Positions 54,708 through 63,894 of a DNA stretch of 64,000 bases are shown piece after piece. Both the position numbers and the translations under genes were made by a program. The stretch is from Paludibacter sp. GTDB lineage: Bacteria > Bacteroidota > Bacteroidia > Bacteroidales > Paludibacteraceae. The notes below the pieces were generated by a model. That model saw only the letters and a list, made by a program, of their open reading frames with translations. It ran no database searches and had not been told where the DNA came from. Every line of letters starts with the position of its first letter. Within the stretch, counting starts at the first letter, position 1. Location of the stretch: assembly GCA_028690665.1 (NCBI GenBank), contig JAQVAV010000010.1:115874-179873 (forward strand), written 5' to 3'.

Positions 54708-54715
54708 CAAAGTTA
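54708..54715 (-). promoter_or_regulatory. -7 promoter element of leuS
   Basis: Minus strand TAACTTTG matches TAnnTTTG; transcript start near 54701, leader about 57 bases. Confidence 0.55.
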
Positions 54716-54808
54716 AACAATTTCTTCGAAAAATGGGTTCAAAAAGTTTAAAAACTCTATACTGCTGCGATTGACCTGAAATCATGGTTCGTATATGAAA
54801 AAAAATAT

Positions 54809-54816
54809 TATTTTTG
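54809..54816 (+). promoter_or_regulatory. -7 promoter element of rex
   Basis: TATTTTTG matches TAnnTTTG, 28 bases before the ATG at 54845. Confidence 0.55.
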
Positions 54817-54844
54817 CAAGTCCAATCAATATAATTTAAAGAAA

Positions 54845-55522
54845 ATGACCAATATAGAATCCTCATTGTTGTTCAAAGTTCCGGAACCAACATTGCGCAG
54901 ACTTCCATGGTACTTAGCTTATGCTCAGTTAGTTCTGAAAGAAGGTGAAACATATTTGTCATCTACCCAAATTGCAAAAAATATCGCAGTCGATGCATCG
55001 ATGGTTGCCAAAGATTTATCTTATGTGCAAATTTCGGGAAGAACGCGGGTTGGTTATGATGTGAAAGAATTGGTTGGGGTTTTGGAAGCTTTTTTGGGAT
55101 TTACAAATTCGCATGAAGCTTTTTTGTTTGGTGTTGGAAGCTTGGGAGGTGCATTAATGCACGATAATGGTTTGGCTCAATTCGGACTCGAAATAGCTGC
55201 CGGATTTGATGTGAAATATGAGTTGGCCGGAACAAGCATTAATCATATTCCGATTCATCATATTGATCGGTTTGTAGAATTGCAAAAGCAAACAGGTATA
55301 AATATCGGAATTCTTACAGTGCCTGTTGATAAAGCCCAATCCGTTGCTGAAATTATGATTGCCGGAGGGATTCAGGCAATATGGAATTTTACTCCTTATC
55401 GAATCAGGGTGCCGGAAAAGATTGTAGTACAAAATACTTCGATTTATGCTCATTTGGCTGTAATGTTTAATCGACTGAATGTTATTAAAGAGTGCGAGGA
55501 GTGTGCGAAAAAATTCAGATAA
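54845..55522 (+). CDS. rex: Redox-sensing transcriptional repressor Rex
   Basis: 225 residues, normal length. N-terminal winged helix (PTLRRLPWYLAYAQLVLKEGETYLSSTQIAKNIAVDASMVAKDLSYV), then a Rossmann domain with VGVGSLGGALMH-like region (FGVGSLGGALM), AGFDVKYELAG, and the C-terminal domain-swapped helix. The conserved 'R(T/K)GYDV' junction is present as TRVGYDVKELV. Rex represses fermentation and respiration genes when NADH/NAD+ is low. It has its own promoter and terminator; the operon it governs is not identifiable in this window. Confidence 0.95.
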   Translation: MTNIESSLLFKVPEPTLRRLPWYLAYAQLVLKEGETYLSSTQIAKNIAVDASMVAKDLSYVQISGRTRVGYDVKELVGVLEAFLGFTNSHEAFLFGVGSLGGALMHDNGLAQFGLEIAAGFDVKYELAGTSINHIPIHHIDRFVELQKQTGINIGILTVPVDKAQSVAEIMIAGGIQAIWNFTPYRIRVPEKIVVQNTSIYAHLAVMFNRLNVIKECEECAKKFR

Positions 55523-55544
55523 TCTGATTATGTTACATTTATAA

Positions 55545-55578
55545 AATGCGCCAACATTTAGTTCCGGCGCATTGTTTT
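55545..55578 (+). terminator. Terminator of rex
   Basis: AATGCGCC (55545-55552) pairs with GGCGCATT (55566-55573) and is followed by GTTTTTG. Confidence 0.85.
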
Positions 55579-55600
55579 TGAAAATAAAAATATCAAGTTA

Positions 55601-56212
55601 ATGAAAATAATAGCCATAGGGCAGAATTATGTAGAACATAATAAGGAATTGAACTCTAAACATCCGACAGAGCCGGTTGTTTTTATGAAACCAGATACAG
55701 CTCTTTTGAAAAATAATAAACCTTTTTTTATTCCTGATTTTAGCGATAATATTCATTATGAAACCGAATTGATTATTAAAATAAATCGACTTGGGAAAAA
55801 TATTGCCCGTAAATATGCATACAGATATTATTCTGAAATAGGATTAGGCGTTGATTTTACAGCCCGTGATTTGCAGGCTAAGCAGAAAGAAGCAGGTAAA
55901 CCATGGGAAATTTCTAAATCGTTTGATGGTTCTGCTGTTATTGGAAGCTTTTTGCCGGTAGATACTTTAGGTAATATTCAGGATATTCGTTTCCACATGG
56001 ATTTGAATGGAAAAACAGTGCAAAACGGGTATTCGGGAGATATGATTTTTCCTGTAGATGAAATTATAGCTTATGTCAGTCAGTTCTTTACATTGAAAAT
56101 AGGAGATATTATTTTTACGGGAACACCTGTTGGTGTCGGAAAAGTGAGTGTCGGTGACCAACTACAGGGATATGTTTTTGATCAGAAGATGTTTGATTTT
56201 AAGGTTAAATAA
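55601..56212 (+). CDS. Fumarylacetoacetate hydrolase family protein
   Basis: 203 residues, the short single-domain form. Metal-dependent hydrolase/decarboxylase fold. Visible: KIIAIGQNYVEHNKELN, PVVFMKPDTALL, the metal ligands in IHYETELIIKI, IGLGVDFTARDLQ, WEISKSFDGSAVIG, and GDIIFTGTPVGVGKV at the end. Such enzymes act on acylpyruvates or oxaloacetate; the substrate is not clear. Lies between rex and porU, alone. Confidence 0.92.
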   Translation: MKIIAIGQNYVEHNKELNSKHPTEPVVFMKPDTALLKNNKPFFIPDFSDNIHYETELIIKINRLGKNIARKYAYRYYSEIGLGVDFTARDLQAKQKEAGKPWEISKSFDGSAVIGSFLPVDTLGNIQDIRFHMDLNGKTVQNGYSGDMIFPVDEIIAYVSQFFTLKIGDIIFTGTPVGVGKVSVGDQLQGYVFDQKMFDFKVK

Positions 56213-56289
56213 ACTTTTCATTTTAAAAAAGCAATAAACATTTTCAAAAAACGTTTCAATAATAAAATAAATTCATAATAATTTTTGGT

Positions 56290-56297
56290 TAGCTTTG
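56290..56297 (+). promoter_or_regulatory. -7 promoter element of porU
   Basis: TAGCTTTG matches TAnnTTTG; transcript start near 56304, leader about 60 bases. Confidence 0.55.
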
Positions 56298-56364
56298 ATC
56301 GGCAATAAGCATATCTGTTTTTAGAATTGTTTTGAAACTCCAAATAAAAAGAAGTACAATATAA

Positions 56365-59300
56365 ATGAGGCAATTAATCGTTTTTTTATTTTTAATGTTA
56401 TCCTTTTGGGCCACTGCAGAAGGGGTAGAGAATACATACAATATTAAACTTGACTGGCAGGGCGTGACGATTTTATCTGCAGAAAAATCAGAGATGAAAG
56501 TACTTGCTTTTAATGATGCAAAATATCCGAAAGGAGACAGGCTTCCTTATTTCTCAAAACTTATATCGGTTGATGGAAATTTTAATTATGATGTTGTAGT
56601 AGATAGTGTAGTATATGCCGAGCTTACGGATGAAGAAGCTGATTTTTTAGTTGGGGTTGATCTGCCTGAGGTTATAAACCCGGAGATGTCCGTTCAAAAT
56701 GCTCGTACTGATAAGTATTTAAGTGTATTAGTTTTTCCTTTTGTCTCGAAACAGGGAAAAATTTTTCGGGCAACTTCATTTATGTTGAGTGTGATGAAAT
56801 CGGCAAAACCTCAGAAAGCTAAGTCTGACTTATTACATTCGTATGCCGATAATTCGGTTTTGGCATCAGGGCGCTTTGTGAAAATAAAAATAAAGGAGAA
56901 TGGTGTATACAAGCTTACTTATGATGATCTGAGTTCTATGGGAATAAACCCTTCTAATGTTCGTATTTTTGGATACGGAGGGAATGTTTTAGAACAAAGT
57001 TTTCAGAAAGATAAAATTGATGATTTGCCAGAAATCCCGATTTATATGAATAAAGGATCAGATGGCGTTTTTAACTCGGGAGATTATATACTGTTTTACG
57101 GTTTAGGAGTTAATAAATGGACTTACGATACATCTAAATCCATGTTTACACATGTAATTAATTCCTATTCAAGTTATGGATATTATTTTGTAACATCAGA
57201 TGCCGGAGCAGGAAAAAAAATTGAAACCACCTCTGTTGATGTCCCGGCAGATGCAACGATTAATAAGATTGTAGAGTTTGTTGATTATAAAGTTTATGAG
57301 AAAGAATCTTATAGTCTTATTCACTCAGGAAAAGAATTCTATGGAAATAAATTTTCAGATGCTTCGCCATTAAGTATTTCTTTCAGTTTTCCTAATCCAG
57401 TACAGGCAAACTCCACCAAGGTGAGGTTGGATGTAGCTTCGGCTTCGAGTGCGGCTTCAACTTTTAGTCTGGTTTTAAATGATAGCGAGACGAAAGTATT
57501 ATCCGTATCCGCAAAATCAGGGGATAGTTATGAAAAGGCCAAGGCTGCAACCGGAATTTATAGCTATACGTCAACTTCGTCAACTTTTAATTTCAGCTTG
57601 TCTTATTCATTTCCAAATTCTACATCAGCTGGTTTTTTGAATTTCCTTGAAGTTACTGCGCGGCGTTATCTGAGTATGACCGGTTCGTATATGCCTTTTC
57701 AAAATGTAGATTATTTGGGAACGGGTTCTTATAATCAATATCTTCTAGGGAATGCTGGAGATAATGTTCAGGTGTGGAATATAACAGATCCCCTTGATGT
57801 CAAAGCCGTCGTTACATCTACGGTCGATGGAAATTTAGCATTTACCGACACCGCCAATGAATTGAAACAATATGTTGCGATTGACCCAACTCAGGCATCG
57901 GACTTTTCAAAACCAGATGTTGTTGGGGTTGTAAATAACCAGAATATACATGGAATGTCTGCCGTTGATATGGTCATTATTACTTATCCTGATTTTGAAA
58001 CACAGGCAGAAGAACTTGCTCAGGCTCACAGAGATATGGACGGATTAAGAGTGGCTGTTGTTACTACAGATGAAGTTTATAATGAATTTTCTTCCGGAAC
58101 CCCAGACGCAACAGCTTATCGCTGGATAATGAAGATGTTTTATGACCGGGCTGCGAAAAGCGGAAATACCGCAGATTATCCTAAATATCTTTTGTTGTTT
58201 GGCCGTGGAACATTTGATAATCGAAAATTATTAAGCAGTTCAGGAGATAATCTTATTCTTACATATCAGGCAGATAATTCATTGATTGAAACGTCTTCTT
58301 ATGTTACGGATGATTACTTTACCTTGCTTGATGATAATGATGGTACACAATTGTCGATTAATATGATGGATGTTGGTGTTGGCCGGTTTCCTGTAACAAC
58401 CGTTTCTGATGCACAAATAGTTGTCGATAAAACAATTAATTACATGCAAGATACCAGCAAGGGAAGCTGGAAAAATCAATTGTGTTTCTTGGCTGATGAT
58501 GGAGATAATGCATTACACATGACGCAGGCAGATACGGTTGCTTCAATTGTTGCCAGAAAATATACAGGGTACCATGTAAATAAAATTTACCTTGATGCTT
58601 ATCAGCAGGAAGTAAATGCGAGTGGACAATCATACCCTGTAGCCCACGACAAGTTTCATGATTTGTTAAATAGCGGATTGCTACTGCTTGATTATACAGG
58701 TCATGCAAGTAGCGTAGGATGGACAAATGAAAATATTCTAACTGTTGCAGAGGTTAAAAGCTTGACCAATGAGAATTTACCTATCTGGGTTGGCGCAACC
58801 TGCGATTTTTTACAGTTTGACTTAAAAACCGTTTCGGCAGGAGAACATGTTATTACAAATCCTTATGGTGGAGGAATTGGAATTTTATCAGCAGCCAGAC
58901 CGGTTTATGCTTCACAGAATTTTTATGTAAACCGCTGGTTTTGTGATTATCTTTTTAGAATAAACAATGGATCGCATTACAGGGTTGGTGATGCCATAAG
59001 GCTGGCTAAGAATAATATTTCTTCCGATACTAATAAATTGAATTATGTGTATATGGGTGATCCTGCTGTAATGCTTGGGTATCCGGATGATTATGGTGTT
59101 AAAACTACTGAAATTAATAATGAATCAATAGCTGGAAACGACACTCTGAAAGCCATGTCTGTTTGTAAAATTAAAGGTGTTATCGTTGATAATTCAGGAG
59201 ATACTGTTCCCGATTTTAATGGATTGTTAACTGCGGTAGTTTATGATAAACTCCAATCAATTACAACTCAGAACAATGAAGGAGATGGTGCTTTAACTTA

Positions 59301-60156
59301 CTCCGATCGCCCTAATGCACTATTTTCAGGTAAAGTGAATGTTGAAAATGGAGTCTTCGAATTTACATTTATGTTACCTAAAGATATAAAATATAACTTT
59401 GGAACAGGAAGAATTAATTATTATGCTTATGATACCGAGACAGGGAAAGAGGCTCAGGGGAATTTTGAAAATTTTATTATAGGTGGTTCTGATTCGAATG
59501 TTGATTATGAAACTGATGGCCCGGATATGAATATATATTTAAATACAACTGAATTTAGTTCCGGTGATAAAGTCAATGAAAACCCTGTTTTTTATGCTGA
59601 GCTTTCAGATGTACATAGTATTAATACAATTGGGAGTGGAATTGGTCATGATTTGCTTCTGACTATTGATAATGATCCTGACCAGTCGACAATCCTGAAT
59701 GAGTATTATGAAGCAGCTCAAAATGATTATACTTCAGGAATGGTGAGCTATAAAATTTCGGGTTTGGAGGATGGAAAACATATCTTAACATTTCGAGCTT
59801 GGGATTTGTTGAATAACTCCACAACAAAAAGTTTCGATTTCGAAGTTGTTACAGGGCTTACTCCGGTAATCTACACTGTTTCGAACTATCCAAACCCAGC
59901 CGTAAATTCAACAAAAATAGTTGTAAATCATAATCGTCCGGAAACTGTTTTGGAAACGACTGTGGATATTTTCGATTTGGCGGGAAGAAAGATATGGACT
60001 TTTTCTCAGTCAAATGCAGATGATGTAAGTTGGGACTTAATTGGAAACGATGGCAAAAAAGTATCTCCGGGAATTTATTTATATCGTGTGAGCATAAATA
60101 CGACCAATAGCGATGTTTATTCCAAAACGAACAAATTGTTGGTAGTCGGACAATAA
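56365..60156 (+). CDS. porU: Type IX secretion system sortase PorU
   Basis: 1263 residues. PorU is the surface C25-type cysteine peptidase that cleaves the sorting domain of T9SS cargo and joins the cargo to an anchor. Signal peptide MRQLIVFLFLMLSFWATA. The middle has the gingipain-like catalytic domain, with catalytic His780 in LLLDYTGHASSVGW and Cys813 in WVGATCDFLQFD. The end (YPNPAVNSTKIVV...GRKIWTF...GIYLYRVSI) has a sorting-domain-like region. Length and the neighbouring porV agree with PorU. Inactive C25 relatives lack the Cys, which is present here. Confidence 0.93.
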   Translation: MRQLIVFLFLMLSFWATAEGVENTYNIKLDWQGVTILSAEKSEMKVLAFNDAKYPKGDRLPYFSKLISVDGNFNYDVVVDSVVYAELTDEEADFLVGVDLPEVINPEMSVQNARTDKYLSVLVFPFVSKQGKIFRATSFMLSVMKSAKPQKAKSDLLHSYADNSVLASGRFVKIKIKENGVYKLTYDDLSSMGINPSNVRIFGYGGNVLEQSFQKDKIDDLPEIPIYMNKGSDGVFNSGDYILFYGLGVNKWTYDTSKSMFTHVINSYSSYGYYFVTSDAGAGKKIETTSVDVPADATINKIVEFVDYKVYEKESYSLIHSGKEFYGNKFSDASPLSISFSFPNPVQANSTKVRLDVASASSAASTFSLVLNDSETKVLSVSAKSGDSYEKAKAATGIYSYTSTSSTFNFSLSYSFPNSTSAGFLNFLEVTARRYLSMTGSYMPFQNVDYLGTGSYNQYLLGNAGDNVQVWNITDPLDVKAVVTSTVDGNLAFTDTANELKQYVAIDPTQASDFSKPDVVGVVNNQNIHGMSAVDMVIITYPDFETQAEELAQAHRDMDGLRVAVVTTDEVYNEFSSGTPDATAYRWIMKMFYDRAAKSGNTADYPKYLLLFGRGTFDNRKLLSSSGDNLILTYQADNSLIETSSYVTDDYFTLLDDNDGTQLSINMMDVGVGRFPVTTVSDAQIVVDKTINYMQDTSKGSWKNQLCFLADDGDNALHMTQADTVASIVARKYTGYHVNKIYLDAYQQEVNASGQSYPVAHDKFHDLLNSGLLLLDYTGHASSVGWTNENILTVAEVKSLTNENLPIWVGATCDFLQFDLKTVSAGEHVITNPYGGGIGILSAARPVYASQNFYVNRWFCDYLFRINNGSHYRVGDAIRLAKNNISSDTNKLNYVYMGDPAVMLGYPDDYGVKTTEINNESIAGNDTLKAMSVCKIKGVIVDNSGDTVPDFNGLLTAVVYDKLQSITTQNNEGDGALTYSDRPNALFSGKVNVENGVFEFTFMLPKDIKYNFGTGRINYYAYDTETGKEAQGNFENFIIGGSDSNVDYETDGPDMNIYLNTTEFSSGDKVNENPVFYAELSDVHSINTIGSGIGHDLLLTIDNDPDQSTILNEYYEAAQNDYTSGMVSYKISGLEDGKHILTFRAWDLLNNSTTKSFDFEVVTGLTPVIYTVSNYPNPAVNSTKIVVNHNRPETVLETTVDIFDLAGRKIWTFSQSNADDVSWDLIGNDGKKVSPGIYLYRVSINTTNSDVYSKTNKLLVVGQ

Positions 60157-60203
60157 AATAAATAAAAAACGTTATTATATCGTTTCAAGTAAATTCATAT
60201 TAG

Positions 60204-60211
60204 TAATTTTG
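60204..60211 (+). promoter_or_regulatory. -7 promoter element of porV
   Basis: TAATTTTG matches TAnnTTTG, 22 bases before the porV ATG, so porV may be transcribed separately from porU. Confidence 0.55.
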
Positions 60212-60233
60212 TAAAAAAATATATAAAATCCTA

Positions 60234-61355
60234 ATGAAAAAAGTCTTTTTAGCGTTAGTCGCATTTTTATCCGTTTCGATGATTTCCCGTGCTGAGGATC
60301 CTAATCCAATTTCTACTGTAGTCCCTTCTTTAACAATTGCTCCAGATGCACGTGCCGGTGGTATGGGAGATGTCGGAGCAGCTACTAATCCTGATGTGAA
60401 TTCACAATATTGGAATCCGGCTAAATATGTTTTTATGGAAAGTGAGGCCGGTGCTTCTTTATCCTACACTCCGTGGCTCCGAAGATTGGTTTCTGATATT
60501 GACTTGGCGTATCTTGCAGGTTATTATCGTTTTAGTGATCAACAGGCTGTGAGTGCTTCTCTTCGTTATTTTTCGTTAGGTGACATAGACTTAATGGATG
60601 AATTGGGCATGCCGGCAGGATCTGCACATCCACTCGAGATGGCAATTGATGTGGCATATTCCCAAATGCTTTCTGAAAATTTTTCCGCAGCAGTAGCATT
60701 GCGTTTTATATATTCCGATTTGAATAACGGAATGAATCAGTCGGGTGGAACCGAAATGTACCCCGGATACTCTGTTGCTGCAGATGTTGCGGGTTATTAC
60801 CGTTTACCGATAAGTTTTTCCACGGGCAACGGAAATTTCTCTGCCGGGTTGAATATTTCAAATCTTGGGTCAAAAATGTCTTATGACCAAAATACAACAA
60901 GTAGCTTTATTCCGACAAACATGCGCCTTGGGGTTGGCGTTGATTACCCGATTGATGAATATCAAAGTGTTACACTGACGGCTGATGCTAATAAATTGCT
61001 TGTGCCGACTCCTAATGATACCACCGATTTTAATAAGGTCTCTATGTTGTCCGGTTTATTTATGTCGTTCAATGATGCTCCTGGAGGAATGAAAGAGGAA
61101 CTTCAGGAAGTTATGTGGTCTATTGGTGCGGAGTATGCTTATAATAAACAATTTTTTGTACGTGCCGGCTATTTTAATGAAAGTAAATATAAAGGAAACC
61201 GTAAGTATTTTACAGCCGGTGCCGGATTCAAATTAAATGTATTCCAATTGGATGCTGGTTATGTTATTTCGACTTCCCAGTCAAACCCATTGGATCAGAC
61301 ATTAAGATTCTCTCTTTCATTTGACTTGTTTGGTCTTAAAAATCTTGTAAAATAA
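60234..61355 (+). CDS. porV: Type IX secretion outer-membrane protein PorV (LptO)
   Basis: 373 residues. Beta-barrel shuttle that carries T9SS cargo from the translocon to the PorU attachment complex. Signal MKKVFLALVAFLSVSMISRAE; then PorV-type sequence TIAPDARAGGMGDVGAATNPDVNSQYWNPAKY, and amphipathic strands to a C-terminal RFSLSFDLFGLKNLVK. Belongs to the FadL-like PorV/PorQ family; PorV is chosen because porU is directly upstream (77-base gap), the known order. Confidence 0.93.
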   Translation: MKKVFLALVAFLSVSMISRAEDPNPISTVVPSLTIAPDARAGGMGDVGAATNPDVNSQYWNPAKYVFMESEAGASLSYTPWLRRLVSDIDLAYLAGYYRFSDQQAVSASLRYFSLGDIDLMDELGMPAGSAHPLEMAIDVAYSQMLSENFSAAVALRFIYSDLNNGMNQSGGTEMYPGYSVAADVAGYYRLPISFSTGNGNFSAGLNISNLGSKMSYDQNTTSSFIPTNMRLGVGVDYPIDEYQSVTLTADANKLLVPTPNDTTDFNKVSMLSGLFMSFNDAPGGMKEELQEVMWSIGAEYAYNKQFFVRAGYFNESKYKGNRKYFTAGAGFKLNVFQLDAGYVISTSQSNPLDQTLRFSLSFDLFGLKNLVK

Positions 61356-61383
61356 TATTTAAAGATATTTAATCATTTAATAG

Positions 61384-61424
61384 AACGATTGTGATGAACC
61401 TTTGGGTCGTTACAATCGTTTTTT
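61384..61424 (+). terminator. Terminator of porV
   Basis: AACGATTGT (61384-61392) pairs with ACAATCGTT (61412-61420), with further pairing inside; TTTTAG follows. Confidence 0.85.
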
Positions 61425-61548
61425 AGTTTAAAATATTTATATCATAAACAAACATGACCGGGTACTGATAATTGACGGTTGATAAAAATGGACTACTCAT
61501 TGTTCTTTTATCTAATGTCTTGACTCCTGGTTCTAAAATTACAATTAG

Positions 61549-62034
61549 ATGAAGCAAAAAATCAGAGTTGGTTTTGGTTACGATGTACATGTTTTTGCCG
61601 AAAACAGGGAATTGTGGCTTGGCGGAATAAAAATTGATTATAGTCCCGGACTGTTAGGGCATTCGGATGCCGATGTCCTGATTCATGCAATATGCGATGC
61701 TATTCTGGGAGCCGCTAATTTACGCGATATTGGATTTCATTTTCCGGATACCGATGGCGAGTTTAAAAATATTGATAGTAAAATACTACTCGGAAAAACA
61801 ATGAAATTAATACGGGAAAAAGGTTTTGAATTTGGAAATGTTGATTGTACAGTGGTTGCAGAGGCTCCTAAGTTAAATCCTCATATTCCAACCATGCAAA
61901 AATGTTTGTCAGAAGTGATGGCCGTTGATATAGATGATATTTCGATTAAAGCGACTACCTCAGAAAAAATGGGATTTGTAGGAAGGAAAGAGGGCATTGC
62001 TGTTTACGCTACAGCTTTGATTTTTGGGTTGTAA
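61549..62034 (+). CDS. ispF: 2-C-methyl-D-erythritol 2,4-cyclodiphosphate synthase
   Basis: 161 residues. Fifth step of the MEP pathway for isoprenoids. N-terminal RVGFGYDVHVF (zinc ligands Asp and His), GHSDADVLIHAICDAILGAA, DIGFHFPDTD, and the C-terminal ISIKATTSEKMGFVGRKEGIA. All normal for IspF. It stands between porV and the peroxiredoxin gene; in many Bacteroidales ispF follows porV, which agrees. Confidence 0.96.
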   Translation: MKQKIRVGFGYDVHVFAENRELWLGGIKIDYSPGLLGHSDADVLIHAICDAILGAANLRDIGFHFPDTDGEFKNIDSKILLGKTMKLIREKGFEFGNVDCTVVAEAPKLNPHIPTMQKCLSEVMAVDIDDISIKATTSEKMGFVGRKEGIAVYATALIFGL

Positions 62035-62111
62035 TACAACTATAGAAGTTCCCTATGTTGTGATATAAATATTCTATGGATAAAATGTAGTTATTACAAA
62101 ATTAAATATAT

Positions 62112-62119
62112 TACATTTG
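62112..62119 (+). promoter_or_regulatory. -7 promoter element of the peroxiredoxin gene
   Basis: TACATTTG matches TAnnTTTG; transcript start near 62126, leader about 34 bases. Confidence 0.55.
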
Positions 62120-62159
62120 TGCTGTCAAAATTAATTATTCATTTTAAAACATAATATAT

Positions 62160-62792
62160 ATGTCAGTATTAGTAGGAAAAAAAGCACCTGAATTTGATGC
62201 AAAAGCCGTTATTAACGGTGGTGAAATTGTAGAAAATTTTTCGTTGAAACAGTATGAAGGGGAAAAGTATGTGGTATTCTTCTTCTATCCGGCAGACTTT
62301 ACTTTTGTTTGTCCGACTGAAATTATTTCATTTCAGGAAAAAACTGCAGAGTTTGAGGCCCGTAATACAGTCGTGATCGGAGCTTCGACTGATTCTGAAT
62401 TTTCTCACTGGAAATGGTTACAGACTCCTAAAAACGAAGGGGGTATTCAGGGCGTAACTTTCCCTTTGGTTGCAGATCATTCTCTGTCAATTTCTAAAGA
62501 TTACGATGTACTTGCAGGCGAAGAAGAATATGATGAAGAAGGTAATGTGAAGTTTGTTGGTGAAGCTCAGGCTTACCGTGGTCTGTTCTTGATCGACAAA
62601 GATGGTGTTGTTCGTCATCAGGTGGTGAATGATATGCCTCTTGGACGTAATGTTGATGAGGTGCTTCGTATGATAGACGCTCTTCAGTTTACCGAAAAAT
62701 ATGGTGAAGTTTGCCCTGCAGGGTGGCATAAAGGTGATAAAGGTCTTGAAGCTACTCAGGATGGAATTGCAAGTTATCTTTCAGAAAAATAA
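62160..62792 (+). CDS. Typical 2-Cys peroxiredoxin (AhpC/Prx1 type)
   Basis: 210 residues. Reduces hydrogen peroxide and organic peroxides. The peroxidatic Cys is in FFYPADFTFVCPTEI, with the conserved Thr and Arg in PLGRNVDEVLRM; the resolving Cys is in EVCPAGWHKG near the C-terminus. The sequence EEEYDEEGNVKFVGEAQAYRG is an acidic insertion, and SYLSEK ends the chain. The Prx1 subtype with VCP motifs at both ends is seen; no ahpF lies beside it, so a thioredoxin-type reductant is likely. Confidence 0.93.
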   Translation: MSVLVGKKAPEFDAKAVINGGEIVENFSLKQYEGEKYVVFFFYPADFTFVCPTEIISFQEKTAEFEARNTVVIGASTDSEFSHWKWLQTPKNEGGIQGVTFPLVADHSLSISKDYDVLAGEEEYDEEGNVKFVGEAQAYRGLFLIDKDGVVRHQVVNDMPLGRNVDEVLRMIDALQFTEKYGEVCPAGWHKGDKGLEATQDGIASYLSEK

Positions 62793-62822
62793 GTTATATA
62801 AGTTTTCGAAATTGAGTAAATC

Positions 62823-62855
62823 AGGTTGTCCGTTTTTTTCGGACAACCTTTTTTG
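62823..62855 (+). terminator. Terminator of the peroxiredoxin gene
   Basis: AGGTTGTCCG (62823-62832) pairs perfectly with CGGACAACCT (62840-62849), followed by TTTTTTG. Confidence 0.92.
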
Positions 62856-62883
62856 TTAGTATTCATTACCGGACATTATTTTG

Positions 62884-62891
62884 TAATTTTG
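62884..62891 (+). promoter_or_regulatory. -7 promoter element of the nucleotidyltransferase gene
   Basis: TAATTTTG matches TAnnTTTG, 19 bases before the ATG at 62911. Confidence 0.5.
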
Positions 62892-62910
62892 TTGAAATTT
62901 GAGTTGATTT

Positions 62911-63642
62911 ATGAAAGCTATGATTTTTGCCGCCGGTCTGGGTACCCGTTTGAAACCACTAACCGACACTCTTCCCAAAGCATTGGTTCCCGTGGGTGAC
63001 AAAACTTTATTGGAACATGTGATTCTAAAACTTAAAGATGCCGGTTTTGATGAAATTATTGTCAATGTGCATCATTTTGCAGATCAGATAATTGAATTTC
63101 TGAAACGGAATAACAACTTTGGAATTCGTATCGAAGTTTCCAACGAACGTGAAATGCTTTTGGATACAGGAGGCGGGGTGAAGAAAGCGGAGTGGTTTTT
63201 CGATGATGGCAAACCTTTTTTAGTGCACAATGTCGATATTTTGTCCAATGTCCATTTGGAGTCTTTGATGAATTTACACCTCCGGACAAATTCATTGGCA
63301 ACTTTGGTAGTTAGTCGGCGTGATACATTTCGCTACTTATTGTTTAATGACGATATGCAACTCAAAGGCTGGATAAATGAAAAGACAGGAGAAACAAAAC
63401 CATTTGGTTTGCGAAAGCCTGAACTTTATAATAAACTGGCATTTTCTGGAATTCAGGTTTTATCTCCGCAGATATTTGAACTGATGAAAGATAAAGGTGA
63501 AAAGTTTCCGATTATGGATTTTTATCTTGATGTTATGAGAAACAATATTATTTCGGGATACGTACAGCCTGACTATAAAATGCTGGATGTCGGGAAAATA
63601 AATGTGTTGGAAGACGCAAAACAATTTTTGTTCGATATTTAA
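62911..63642 (+). CDS. Sugar-1-phosphate nucleotidyltransferase (NTP_transferase family)
   Basis: 243 residues. Starts MKAMIFAAGLGTRLKPLTDTLPKALVPVGDKT, the nucleotide-binding signature G-x-G-T-R-x-x-P-x-T-x-x-x-P-K. Later DTGGGVKKAEWFF, FLVHNVDILSN and FSGIQVLSPQIFELM, as in the short nucleotidyltransferases related to MurU, the N-acetylmuramate-1-phosphate uridylyltransferase. Substrate is not certain; a kinase partner such as AmgK is often encoded nearby but not here. Confidence 0.88.
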   Translation: MKAMIFAAGLGTRLKPLTDTLPKALVPVGDKTLLEHVILKLKDAGFDEIIVNVHHFADQIIEFLKRNNNFGIRIEVSNEREMLLDTGGGVKKAEWFFDDGKPFLVHNVDILSNVHLESLMNLHLRTNSLATLVVSRRDTFRYLLFNDDMQLKGWINEKTGETKPFGLRKPELYNKLAFSGIQVLSPQIFELMKDKGEKFPIMDFYLDVMRNNIISGYVQPDYKMLDVGKINVLEDAKQFLFDI

Positions 63643-63667
63643 TTTTAGGAAATAAACTGTAAATTTA

Positions 63668-63699
63668 TTTGTTGGTTTAAAAATAATTTATCATCTTTG
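63668..63699 (+). promoter_or_regulatory. Promoter of the trp-type leader
   Basis: TTTG (63668-63671) and CATCTTTG (63692-63699, one mismatch to TAnnTTTG) are spaced by 20 bases, as expected. Transcript start would be near 63706. Confidence 0.6.
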
Positions 63700-63735
63700 C
63701 AGCCGAAAATGAATCAAAAAGGAATGAATTCAGTA

Positions 63736-63786
63736 ATGACTATAAACAAATTTTGGTGGTGGCGCTTACGAAACAATCGTTCGTGA
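63736..63786 (+). CDS. trp operon-type leader peptide
   Basis: Sixteen residues, MTINKFWWWRLRNNRS, with three consecutive Trp codons at 63754-63762 and a TGA at 63784-63786. Alternative in-frame starts are 63709 (25 residues, almost at the predicted transcript start) and 63724; AAAGGA at 63718-63723 is the best ribosome-binding candidate for 63736. Directly downstream are the alternating hairpins of an attenuator. The peptide would act only by stalling ribosomes when charged tRNA-Trp is scarce. No trp gene follows within the window. Confidence 0.82.
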   Translation: MTINKFWWWRLRNNRS

Positions 63787-63861
63787 GAGGTTACACCTGT
63801 GTATATAGTTAAACAAAAAATATTACAAAAGGCTTGTCGGAACTCACGATAAGCCTTTTTT
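63765..63861 (+). terminator. trp-type attenuator with intrinsic terminator
   Basis: Terminator stem: 63827-63839 (AAAAGGCTTGTCG) with 63847-63859 (CGATAAGCCTTTT, one G-U), 7-base loop, then T's. Pause hairpin: CTTACGAA (63765-63772) with TTCGTGAG (63780-63787). Alternative pairing: TCGTGAG (63781-63787) with CTCACGA (63843-63849), which takes part of the terminator loop and 3' arm. Stalling at the Trp codons would cover 63765-63772 and free 63781-63787, giving readthrough; a ribosome at the stop codon would cover 63781-63787 and let the terminator form. Confidence 0.8.
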
Positions 63862-63894
63862 ATTTATTCTTAATAGACTTTATTTCGATTAATA

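Noticed and set aside
54700..54725. Possible Rex operator between leuS and rex
   Set aside because: Only a half match (GTTAAACAA) to the usual Rex palindrome is present; the second half is missing.
51843..54840. T-box or leucine leader peptide before leuS
   Set aside because: No T-box sequence, no Leu-codon run and no terminator/antiterminator pair is visible in the short leader (54645-54701).
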